Position numbers and translations under genes: made by a program. Positions 25,438-32,864 of a DNA stretch of 36,960 bases are shown here, in pieces. The notes beneath the pieces are model-generated. The model did not search any database and was not told the DNA's origin. It saw only the letters and a list, made by a program, of their open reading frames with translations. This DNA is from JBEICQ01 sp046297395. GTDB lineage: Bacteria > Bacteroidota > Bacteroidia > UBA4408. The DNA is taken from assembly GCA_046297395.1 (NCBI GenBank), contig JBKCNM010000086.1, positions 1 to 36,960 of the forward strand. The letters run 5' to 3'. How positions within the stretch are numbered: the stretch's first letter is position 1; each line of letters opens with the position of its first letter.

Positions 25438-26774
25438 GGTTGGAAAAATGCGCTAAGTTGATCACTGAGTTGTTGAATGGACAAGGTATGTTGTTCTCCT
25501 GATTGCATGTTCTTGAGGCTGTAGTTGCTTTGTTGAAGTTCATTCTCGCCTACCACAACTACCCAATGGGCACCCAGTTGATTGGCATAATCAAACTGCT
25601 TACGAAGTTTGCTTATATCCGGATAAACCAAACAGGGGATTCCCTTGCTCCTCAGCTGTTCCGCAGCATGCATGCATACTTTCTGTTCTTCGTTGCCGGT
25701 GTGCAGAAAACAAACAGGAGCCCGTTGAATTGAATCGGGGAAGAGGTTTTTACTCTGCATAACATCATAAATCCTGTCTGCACCAAATGAGAAGCCAAAC
25801 CCCGACATGCCGGGAAACCCAAACATACCGGTGAGGTCGTCATATCTGCCACCGCCTCCAATGCTTGGAGAAAAGCTACCATCGGCCACCTGCACTTCCA
25901 GGATGGTTCCGGTATAGTAGGTGAGACCTCTTGCCAGACTTAAATCGGTTTTGAGCGTACTCTCTCCGCTAAGAGATAGGTTCAACAGATATCGGAAATC
26001 CTGAAGCCAAGGTTCCTCCTCAAGTTCCATCAATGCGGCAAGTTCCCCGAGCGTATTTTGTGACAAGGCTATTTCAATCCGTTTGAGCTGCGCATCGTTA
26101 AAGCCTTTCTCAATAAAAGTTTGTTTTACATCAGCCCAGGCCACTTTGTCAAGCTTATCGAGCATCAGTGTGAGGTCTTTGAAACGATTGGTACAGTTGG
26201 CATATGCTGCCAGCTTTTCAAGCAGTTTTCTGTTGTTCAGGCGAATCACAACAGGTATCCCCAGAATATGAAATACCCGACTGATTAACTGAATAACTTC
26301 TGCCTCATTGAGGATGGAGCGGCTTCCTATGATGTCGATATCACATTGGTAAAACTCCCTGTATCTGCCTTTTTGTGGACGGTCGGCTCTCCATACAGGT
26401 TGCATTTGATAGCGTCTGAAAGGAAAAGAAAGGGTAGAACGGTTCATGCTCACATACCTTGCGAATGGCACAGTGAGGTCGTATCTCAGGGCCTTTTCAC
26501 AAATGAAGGGCAAGGCGCTTGAATATTCCATGGGCTCATTTGGATTGAGTTTATCAAAGAAATTCCCGCTATTCAGGATGTGAAACATCAACTGGTCGCC
26601 CTCTTCACCATATTTCCCGGTGAGGGTGGCAAGGTTCTCCATGGCCGGCGTTTCCAGTGCCTGAAAGCCGTACAAACCAAATTGTTGCCTGAGTACATCG
26701 AAAAGGTATTGTCTCTGAGCGGCTTCCTTGGGTCCAAAGTCCCTCGTTCCTTTTGCCAGTGTTGGTTTAATCAT
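25434..26774 (-). CDS. hisS: Histidyl-tRNA synthetase
   Basis: This class II synthetase attaches histidine to tRNA-His. Motif 2 reads FRRYQMQPVWRADRPQKGRYREFYQCDIDIIG (about 118-149), and the HisRS-specific LARGLTYYTGTILEV lies at about 278-292, followed by GGGGRYDDL. The C-terminal domain (about 350-446) is the usual anticodon-binding fold. Its 446 residues are a normal length. A good -7 box lies 20 bases upstream. The gene is followed without a gap by hutH through an ATGA overlap. Confidence 0.96.
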   Translation of the reverse strand: MIKPTLAKGTRDFGPKEAAQRQYLFDVLRQQFGLYGFQALETPAMENLATLTGKYGEEGDQLMFHILNSGNFFDKLNPNEPMEYSSALPFICEKALRYDLTVPFARYVSMNRSTLSFPFRRYQMQPVWRADRPQKGRYREFYQCDIDIIGSRSILNEAEVIQLISRVFHILGIPVVIRLNNRKLLEKLAAYANCTNRFKDLTLMLDKLDKVAWADVKQTFIEKGFNDAQLKRIEIALSQNTLGELAALMELEEEPWLQDFRYLLNLSLSGESTLKTDLSLARGLTYYTGTILEVQVADGSFSPSIGGGGRYDDLTGMFGFPGMSGFGFSFGADRIYDVMQSKNLFPDSIQRAPVCFLHTGNEEQKVCMHAAEQLRSKGIPCLVYPDISKLRKQFDYANQLGAHWVVVVGENELQQSNYSLKNMQSGEQHTLSIQQLSDQLSAFFQP

Positions 26775-26794
26775 GCAATGTATAGAATGGATGT

Positions 26795-26802
26795 CAAAAG
26801 TA
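26795..26802 (-). promoter_or_regulatory. -7 promoter box (TACTTTTG) for hisS-hutH
   Basis: TACTTTTG on the minus strand matches TAnnTTTG and lies 20 bases before the hisS ATG. The predicted leader is about 13 bases, leaving no space for a T-box or other long leader. Confidence 0.5.
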
Positions 26803-26841
26803 ATCCTAATCCACTTTGGGCATGACTTTCTTTAAATAAAA

Positions 26842-26872
26842 TTTGGTTTTGAAGACCTGCTGTCTATTTTTG
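26842..26872 (+). promoter_or_regulatory. Complete Bacteroidota promoter (TTTG - 19 - TATTTTTG) for the YceI-like gene
   Basis: TTTG at 26842-26845 and TATTTTTG at 26865-26872 are 19 bases apart, the ideal spacing. Start of transcription is expected near 26879, just before the ATG at 26887. This rules out the GTG at 26872 as start. Confidence 0.75.
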
Positions 26873-26886
26873 TGCAAACCACAAAT

Positions 26887-27447
26887 ATGAAAAGCCTTGC
26901 ATTGACTTTGTTCATATTCTCATTATTTGCAGGATATAGGGCAAATGCACAAATTTTAAAATCGGTAGACAAGCAGGGCAAATTGTCCTTTTTCTCCTCA
27001 ACACCTGTGGAGGATATCGATGCTCACAGTGAATCCGCCACTTCCATTATCAATACGGTAACAGATTCTGTTATCGTTAAGGTCAGAATCACCACCTTTC
27101 AGTTTAAGAATGCACTGATGCAGGAGCACTTCAATGAAAATTACATGGAATCGGAAAAATATCCCTATGCTGTTTTCCGTGGTAAGATTAATGAACATGC
27201 GGTTTTGAGTTCCGAAGGAACCTCTAAAGTCAGTGCCAACGGAATACTTACCCTGCATGGCGTGGAAAAAAACACCAAAATGGAGGGTAGCATTACCAAA
27301 AAGGGAGATGAGATAAGCCTTCAATCATCCTTTAAGGTTAAACTCAATGACCATAAAATTGAAGTCCCCAAGCTGGTGATGACCAAAATCGCAGAAGAAA
27401 TAGCATGTAAGGCCGAAATTACCTACCTTCCATACAAGAAAAAATAA
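26887..27447 (+). CDS. Exported YceI-family protein
   Basis: A 186-residue protein with a signal peptide (MKSLALTLFIFSLFAGYRANAQ). The remaining sequence follows the YceI lipocalin-like beta-barrel: GKLSFFSSTPVEDIDAHSES, VKVRITTFQFKNALMQEHFNENYMESEKYPYAVFRGKI, and the hallmark GILTLHGVEKNTKM. YceI-like proteins bind isoprenoid or other amphiphilic ligands in the periplasm; the ligand here is unknown. The start is ATG at 26887, chosen because the promoter box ends at 26872. The gene is monocistronic or the upstream partner of the SiaB-like gene, which has its own promoter. Confidence 0.88.
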   Translation: MKSLALTLFIFSLFAGYRANAQILKSVDKQGKLSFFSSTPVEDIDAHSESATSIINTVTDSVIVKVRITTFQFKNALMQEHFNENYMESEKYPYAVFRGKINEHAVLSSEGTSKVSANGILTLHGVEKNTKMEGSITKKGDEISLQSSFKVKLNDHKIEVPKLVMTKIAEEIACKAEITYLPYKKK

Positions 27448-27453
27448 AAAAAA

Positions 27454-27483
27454 TTGGTTTCAACATTTGTTTTGATATTTTTG
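27454..27483 (+). promoter_or_regulatory. Promoter for the SiaB/SiaC-like pair (TTG - 19 - TATTTTTG)
   Basis: TTG at 27454-27456 and TATTTTTG at 27476-27483 are spaced by 19 bases. The leader to the ATG at 27527 would be about 35 bases. Confidence 0.65.
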
Positions 27484-27526
27484 CTCACCAAAACTGAAGG
27501 ATTTCTCCCAAGTCATAAGTTTATCA

Positions 27527-28081
27527 ATGGCATATATGCTGGATATTTTTGAATTCTATAACCAGATGGAGCGCAACAAGATTATGTTGTCCTTTAAGGG
27601 CGACATCACATCTGAGTTGCTTACATCCATTCTCCAAATTATGGAGAACAAGCTGGAAAACATTCAGGAGGAACCCAAAATAAAGAAGAAGGTTTACAAT
27701 GTTCTTGTTGAATTTTTAAAGAATCTTTACCATCACCTGGATGCCAAACCCAGTTCCGAGGAATCGGAAACATCAAAACGCACCGCGATTTTCATGATTG
27801 GAAAAACCGGAAGCGAATACACAATCATCACAGGGAATTACATGTTTAGCAGACATGTTGAGAACCTGAAAAACAAACTGGACAAAATCAACGGGATGTC
27901 CAAGGAAGAGTTGAAAGAATACTACAAGGAAATCCTTAACAATGATGAATTCTCTTCAAAAGGAGGAGGAGGACTTGGCATGATTGACATTGCAAGGAAA
28001 TCAGGGCAAAAACTCAACTATCAATTTGTTCCGATTGATTCGGAATACACTTTTTTCTGTTTAAACATCAAAATCGCATAA
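27527..28081 (+). CDS. SiaB-family protein kinase
   Basis: The 184-residue protein has a GHKL-like ATP site. The N-box is VEFLKNLYHH (E62 and N66) and the glycine-rich lid SKGGGGLGMIDIA is at 144-155. It matches the SiaB (DUF6272) family, whose Pseudomonas aeruginosa founder phosphorylates SiaC on a threonine and so controls cyclic-di-GMP-linked aggregation. The immediate downstream gene is the SiaC-like substrate, 7 bases away, which strongly supports this call. No SiaA-like phosphatase or SiaD-like cyclase is in the window. The start could be ATG 27527 or the ATG three codons later. Confidence 0.85.
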   Translation: MAYMLDIFEFYNQMERNKIMLSFKGDITSELLTSILQIMENKLENIQEEPKIKKKVYNVLVEFLKNLYHHLDAKPSSEESETSKRTAIFMIGKTGSEYTIITGNYMFSRHVENLKNKLDKINGMSKEELKEYYKEILNNDEFSSKGGGGLGMIDIARKSGQKLNYQFVPIDSEYTFFCLNIKIA

Positions 28082-28088
28082 TAGCAAA

Positions 28089-28472
28089 ATGGAAACACTC
28101 ACCATCGAAGGTACAGCCAAAACACCGACAATTAAATTTGACTCTGCCGCAGGCGTAATTGAAATCAAAGGCCGTTCCATACCGGAAAATTCCATAGAAT
28201 TTTACAAGCCACTCATCGACTGGCTGGACAAATATTCTTTCAAGCCTCAAGGAAATACCGTGGTAAATATCCAGTTGGAGTATTTTAATACCAGTTCCTC
28301 AAAATGTATCCTGGATGTGTTTAAGAAGCTTGAGGCCATCAACAAAAGTGGCAACAGCAAAGTAATCATCAACTGGCATTATGAGGAAGATGACGAAGAC
28401 ATGAGCGAAGCCGGAGAGGATTATCAGGCCATCATCAACATCCCATTCAACATGGTAATGATTGAAGGATGA
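28089..28472 (+). CDS. SiaC-family regulatory phosphoprotein (DUF1987)
   Basis: The 127-residue protein begins METLTIEGTAKTPTIKFD and contains the DUF1987 hallmarks GRSIPENSIEFYKPLIDWL and LEYFNTSSSKCILDVF. Thr68 in NTSSS falls at the position of the threonine phosphorylated by SiaB in P. aeruginosa SiaC. A highly acidic stretch (EEDDEDMSEAGED, about 99-111) precedes the C-terminus. By family precedent its phosphorylation state decides whether it binds and activates a partner such as a diguanylate cyclase. That partner is not encoded here. It is co-transcribed with the kinase and followed by a strong terminator. Confidence 0.88.
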   Translation: METLTIEGTAKTPTIKFDSAAGVIEIKGRSIPENSIEFYKPLIDWLDKYSFKPQGNTVVNIQLEYFNTSSSKCILDVFKKLEAINKSGNSKVIINWHYEEDDEDMSEAGEDYQAIINIPFNMVMIEG

Positions 28473-28491
28473 TCAACTTCCTGAAAATGTT

Positions 28492-28518
28492 AGCCGGCTC
28501 AATGCCGGCTTTTTTTTT
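28492..28518 (+). terminator. Rho-independent terminator after the SiaC-like gene, overlapping the convergent agmatinase-family gene
   Basis: AGCCGGC and GCCGGCT form a 7-bp GC-rich stem with loop TCAAT and a following run of 8 T. The right arm and T run encode the last residues (KKSRH) of the minus-strand gene, so the terminator is shared with coding sequence. Confidence 0.88.
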
Positions 28519-29548
28519 GGCTTACATGCATGTATCCACATAAGTTATAAAGCAACCGGGCTGATACATTGGCATCCCACTCTCCGTTACCTGTTTCGTT
28601 GATGTCGAACCCAATGATTTCACGACCGGATTTTACAAGGCTTTTAACTACAAATAAGGCTTCCTCAAATTCAAATCCTCCCGGCACAGGTGTTCCCGTA
28701 TTGGGACAATACTTGCGGTCCAATGCATCAATATCAAAGCTGATGTAAACTTGCTTGGGCAAATCTGCAAGCATTTTTGAGGTAATCTTTTCAAAAGATT
28801 CTCCCGCATACATGCTTCGCCTTATTTCTCGGTCGGTGTGAATAATGACTCCTTTCTTGTGTGCATACTCCCATTCCTCAGAACAGAGGTCGCGGATGCC
28901 GGCTTGAACAATTTTCTTGATCCCCTTCACCTTTTCAAGTACATTGTAGAAAATACTTGCATGCGACCAAGTAAATTCTTCATAAGCTTTTCTCAGGTCG
29001 CAATGGGCATCAAAATGCAGAATACCCATGCCGGGATACTTTTCCGCATAGGCCCTGATAATTCCGAAGGGTGTGCTGTGGTCTCCTCCCAACCCTATCA
29101 GGCTTTTGCCGGAGGCCAATACTTCCAAACTTGTATGAAACACTTCCTCATGAAAAAGTTCACAGGCTGTGTTGATTTTGTCGAGCAGCCTCTTATGATC
29201 TTTGGCGTTAAGCATGGTGCTTCCCATTTGATGGTCAATCACGGCAACCGCTTTTTTTCTCAATTCGGCTGACTGCTTTTTCCATTTTTTATTGAGGGGC
29301 AGCATCCCGATTCCACTTTTCCATAAATCAGGAAATTCAGGTGAAAACAAATCCACTTGCAGGGAGGCTTCCCTTATGGCCATTGGCGACAAGGCTGTGC
29401 CTGCACCATAGGAAACGGTTACCTCCCAGGGCAAAGGAAGAACCAAAAAATCTGATTCTTCATTTGTGAATGGCAAGCCGTATAAATTGCCTGAGGCATC
29501 TCCCGGATCATTCGGATTAAATGCCTTTATCTTATCTTTTTTTGTCAT
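28499..29548 (-). CDS. Arginase/agmatinase/formimidoylglutamase-family hydrolase
   Basis: This 349-residue binuclear-manganese hydrolase retains the metal-binding motifs: GGDHS (154-158), DAHCD (180-184) and SFDIDALDRKYCPNTGTPVPGG (about 262-283). The last has Asp-Arg-Lys where Asp-Pro is usual. Members release urea from arginine or agmatine, or formamide from formiminoglutamate. The sequence looks like the long Bacteroidota agmatinase-like group; the substrate cannot be told from sequence alone. A formimidoylglutamase role linked to hutH is possible but the two genes are in separate operons. Its start overlaps the preceding dihydroorotase-like gene by 17 bases. Its last codons contain the terminator of the convergent SiaC-like gene. 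Confidence 0.85.
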   Translation of the reverse strand: MTKKDKIKAFNPNDPGDASGNLYGLPFTNEESDFLVLPLPWEVTVSYGAGTALSPMAIREASLQVDLFSPEFPDLWKSGIGMLPLNKKWKKQSAELRKKAVAVIDHQMGSTMLNAKDHKRLLDKINTACELFHEEVFHTSLEVLASGKSLIGLGGDHSTPFGIIRAYAEKYPGMGILHFDAHCDLRKAYEEFTWSHASIFYNVLEKVKGIKKIVQAGIRDLCSEEWEYAHKKGVIIHTDREIRRSMYAGESFEKITSKMLADLPKQVYISFDIDALDRKYCPNTGTPVPGGFEFEEALFVVKSLVKSGREIIGFDINETGNGEWDANVSARLLYNLCGYMHVSQKKSRH

Positions 29549-30782
29549 CAGACAGGGATGTATGATTGCCTGAAATGCAGGCGATGATTTTGCCTTTTGC
29601 TTTTCTTTCCAGCGCAGTATTGGCCTGAACCACTACATCCTCATCCGGATTAAAGACACACAAGTTTGCAGGTGCACCTTCTTCGATGGCCGATAGTGAT
29701 AGGCCAAGGATACCTGCCGGACCGGATGTAAACAGATCAATGATTTGCGCCAATGGCATGTGGTCTTTAAGCGCAGTATAAGCCATGGAAAAAGTATCTC
29801 TGAGGGTGTTTGCACCGGATTCTGCAAGTTGCCATTCAACTTGTTTGTTTTCGGGCATCACGGGCGTATGCATGCTGCAGATGGCCCTGATGCTACCTCT
29901 TGCTGCTGCCTGAACCAATCCATGTCTGTTCTTTGAGGTAAACAAAGGAGGAAAAACTTTGCACTCAGGGTGACTGAGGTTGATGTCATCTTCGTCAAAA
30001 AATAGCGCCATGGCCGGCACATCACATGTGCTTTTGATGCTATTTGCATTTTCCAGCATGTCAATTGAACGAAGGAGAGAGAGTCCCGAAAAATGCGCTT
30101 GACGATTTTCGTAATCAAGCAGTTCAAGAAGTGCGGCAAGTGGTGCTGTTTCTGAATAGGTGGGGATTCCTTTGATTCCCTTTGAGAGGGAGAGGGGCGT
30201 ATCGTAAAGGAGATGGGAAGCGGACATAGATTCCTCGGAGCAACCAAGGAACATCACTGCGCCAAAATCAGAGGTATACCTCATGGCAATGCTTAACAAA
30301 GTTAGTTGATCAGCGCCTTTGTAGCGGTGGCAAAATCCTGCTGCTCCAGCCTGATGAAGTTCAAACCATTCATTGAGGATTTTACCGCCCTGATCATGGC
30401 TTAACGCTGCCAGGATATCCCAAGTCACACCATGCTTTTCGGAGTTGGCTTTTAGATAATGTATTTGTTGCGGGAGGTTGTGATGAAACTGGGCTGTTCC
30501 CCAGAGACAAATCCTGGTAAATCCACCGCGAAGAGCTTCGGAGGCAAGTGTCTCAGGGGTGCATAGGTTATCGGTTCCCGGTGCAGTGTAATGTGTGCGT
30601 AAATCAATGAATGCATTGCTCACACAGAGATTGGAAGAACTTATTACGATATCTGCTTCACCGGGCAGATCAATGCCTATTTTCCTGATGATGCCATCTT
30701 CGATGTAGATATCCCTTATGTTGGATTTTTCATGAGATACAGCATCAATGATTCTCGCTTTTTGCAAGAGGATTCTTGGCAT
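29532..30782 (-). CDS. Dihydroorotase-like amidohydrolase that lacks the metal ligands (likely pseudoenzyme)
   Basis: The 416-residue product keeps the overall dihydroorotase plan: an N-terminal beta sandwich (ILLQKARIIDA), AFIDLRTHYTAPG, SLSKGIKGIPTYSETAPLAALLELL, and a C-terminal GLSLSAIEEGAPANLCVFNPDE. The active-site residues are missing. The HxH pair reads R62-T-H64, the usual HAED is GCSEE, the second strand HxxHxS reads AHFSGLS, PHHLLL reads PAMALFF, and TDHAP reads SMHTP. Catalysis is therefore unlikely. It may act like the PyrC-prime partners that scaffold aspartate transcarbamoylase, or have another role. The start is ATG at 30782 (MPRILLQKARI), overlapping the upstream gene by 38 bases. 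A longer reading from 30848 adds an unrelated N-terminus. Confidence 0.82.
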   Translation of the reverse strand: MPRILLQKARIIDAVSHEKSNIRDIYIEDGIIRKIGIDLPGEADIVISSSNLCVSNAFIDLRTHYTAPGTDNLCTPETLASEALRGGFTRICLWGTAQFHHNLPQQIHYLKANSEKHGVTWDILAALSHDQGGKILNEWFELHQAGAAGFCHRYKGADQLTLLSIAMRYTSDFGAVMFLGCSEESMSASHLLYDTPLSLSKGIKGIPTYSETAPLAALLELLDYENRQAHFSGLSLLRSIDMLENANSIKSTCDVPAMALFFDEDDINLSHPECKVFPPLFTSKNRHGLVQAAARGSIRAICSMHTPVMPENKQVEWQLAESGANTLRDTFSMAYTALKDHMPLAQIIDLFTSGPAGILGLSLSAIEEGAPANLCVFNPDEDVVVQANTALERKAKGKIIACISGNHTSLSDDKKR

Positions 30783-32850
30783 TGCTGGTTTTGGCTTGCG
30801 TGTAAAAGTAGGAGAAATATGTGAGAATGAGCATTTCTGCAAACACAAATAAAACCCCTGCCATCAAAAACCATTTTTCCAATGGCTTGCCTATGGAGGC
30901 CGAGGCAACATATGCCTTCACTTCTTTCTCATTGCCTTCTAACACAGACATGCGGAGGTATTTATTTTCCTGAATGGCATTTTCCAGTCCAGAGACAGAA
31001 TTTGTTTTTAGAATAGACTCCATAGAATGATGGTTGAAGGAAACAACCGCAAGGGTATCTTTTTCATCCACTATCCAATAATTCCCGGGCTCGTATGGTT
31101 GCTGATGAAAGGTAAGCTGCGTATTTCCTGCCGCAGATTGTATGGAGGGCAAATATTCTTTTTTGTTTCCGATATGCACCAGTTTGATTTTCTTGTCACC
31201 ACTAAATTCCATCCCACGAAGAACGATGCGATTTTCTGACAGCAGCGGATAATACAAGGGTTGCACCGGAAGAGAAGACAATACCAATTTGTATAATGCT
31301 GCAAGAAAGAGTGCATGCTCCTGCAAATTGCCATAGGTCTTGCCCAGGGGTTGAAACACCTGACAAAGTCTACCTTTGCCACTGCTGGTGAGGCTGATCA
31401 GGGCATGCTTTCCGGGCATGCCTAAAAGATTGATTCCGTTATTGCCCGGTCGGGAGAGACTCCTGTAGATGCCTTTCACAAGAGGCAGATCCAGTTGGGG
31501 TGAGCGTGTTTGTTTTTCAAAAACATCGGAGAAAAGGGGATGAGAAAAAGCCACATCAATTGCCTTTTGGGTGGTGGTATCCCATGAGCCGAAAAGCAGT
31601 CCCTGCAGGCTTTCAGACAAGAGGTTCCAACTTGAGGGATCGGCTGCTGCAGGAGGAATAAGGATGCATGTTTTTCCGGCTTTCACCTGGGTCTCCAATG
31701 CTGCACTTAGTCCGCTGCTTATTTGGTTTACTTGGTAGAGGAGAATGCAATCGTAAGCGGACAAATCCCTGTAGTTAAGCATGCCAGCCTCCGACTCATG
31801 ATAATCTGCATAGTCATCATCTTCGAACAAATGCCTGAGGGGCAAGGAAGGTTCCCCTTTGAAAACCTGAAGCACTTTTATTTTACCGGGATTGGCATAA
31901 GAAAAATAAAACACATCATCAAATGAAACAGGTGCATCCTGCACCTTGATTTCACCAAGCTGAAACTTCCTTTTGTCGCCGGAGAAATGATAGTCGTAAA
32001 GCACGCGCTTTCCTTTTTCAGGTTGTAGATCTGCCATGGCGCGTTGTTGTCCGTTGACGAATAATTTGGTGGGCACGGAGAGGTAGGATTCCCCACTCAC
32101 CTGAAGTCCGGCAAGCAAGTGTTGCCCAGTGTTGTCAGCCTTTGGGGGTGCTACCCAGAACACAGTATCAATGCATACATTATTTTGTTCATTCGACTCC
32201 ATTCTCACCAGGCTGTATTCAACGGTAGTATCAAGCGGCAATTGCCTCATTGGAAACTGCGAGGCCTGAAAGTCAGAAAGGATGTAAGCATATTTTCTTC
32301 CGTTTATACCGGCAAACAAACTTTGTTGTTTGCGGGTGATCTGGGAAAAGGATTTGGATTGGGTCTCGGATTTCACAGCTGCCAGCAAATCCAGGAACTC
32401 ATCTCTGGTCACAAAACGCTGATGTTTTCCTTCAAAACCATTGGTGAGTAACTGAAAATGATCTGAGGCACCAAAGCCCATGGCAATACTTTTTGCATGA
32501 TTCCTGGCTTCATCGAGCAGGGTACCCATGCTCCCGGGAAGATTCATGCTCGGAGAATTGTCTACAAAAATGCTGATGTACTTTTCCCCGTTGCGCCCGG
32601 ATTGTTTTTGCATAGGAAGGTAAGGCCCTGCAAAAGCCAAAACCAGGCAGATCAATGCCAGGCAGCGCATAAGCAGCACCAACCATTCTCTTACCTTTTT
32701 TACAGAACGCGTTTCTTGCTGAATTTCTTTCAGAAAAAAAAGGGAAGGAAAGTAAATGGTTTTGTATCTCCTGAGATTAAACAGGTGTATCAGCAGGGGC
32801 AGCAAGGCCAACAAACTGAACCACAAAACGCCGGGATAAAGAAATTGCAT
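30745..32850 (-). CDS. BatA-type membrane protein with a VWA-like domain
   Basis: The 701-residue protein starts with the aerotolerance-regulator N-terminal signature MQFLYPGVLWFSLLALLPLLIHLFNLRRYKTIYFPSL. It has a first membrane segment at about 7-25, a second at 57-76, and then a von Willebrand A-like domain with the MIDAS-type IFVDNSPSM (95-102). A long region follows (glutamine-amidotransferase-like fold possible, KIKVLQVFKGEPSLPLRHLFE onward). The last membrane helix is near 655-682. Such Bacteroidota proteins lie in the cell envelope; their function is unsettled. It follows the M3 peptidase gene after 14 bases, and its end overlaps the dihydroorotase-like gene. Confidence 0.85.
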   Translation of the reverse strand: MQFLYPGVLWFSLLALLPLLIHLFNLRRYKTIYFPSLFFLKEIQQETRSVKKVREWLVLLMRCLALICLVLAFAGPYLPMQKQSGRNGEKYISIFVDNSPSMNLPGSMGTLLDEARNHAKSIAMGFGASDHFQLLTNGFEGKHQRFVTRDEFLDLLAAVKSETQSKSFSQITRKQQSLFAGINGRKYAYILSDFQASQFPMRQLPLDTTVEYSLVRMESNEQNNVCIDTVFWVAPPKADNTGQHLLAGLQVSGESYLSVPTKLFVNGQQRAMADLQPEKGKRVLYDYHFSGDKRKFQLGEIKVQDAPVSFDDVFYFSYANPGKIKVLQVFKGEPSLPLRHLFEDDDYADYHESEAGMLNYRDLSAYDCILLYQVNQISSGLSAALETQVKAGKTCILIPPAAADPSSWNLLSESLQGLLFGSWDTTTQKAIDVAFSHPLFSDVFEKQTRSPQLDLPLVKGIYRSLSRPGNNGINLLGMPGKHALISLTSSGKGRLCQVFQPLGKTYGNLQEHALFLAALYKLVLSSLPVQPLYYPLLSENRIVLRGMEFSGDKKIKLVHIGNKKEYLPSIQSAAGNTQLTFHQQPYEPGNYWIVDEKDTLAVVSFNHHSMESILKTNSVSGLENAIQENKYLRMSVLEGNEKEVKAYVASASIGKPLEKWFLMAGVLFVFAEMLILTYFSYFYTQAKTSNAKNPLAKSENH

Positions 32851-32864
32851 GCAGCAAAAATAGC

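Noticed and set aside
28499..29548. Assigning this gene as hutG because hutH is nearby
   Set aside because: Different operon, 3 kb away, and the motifs do not separate formimidoylglutamase from agmatinase or arginase.
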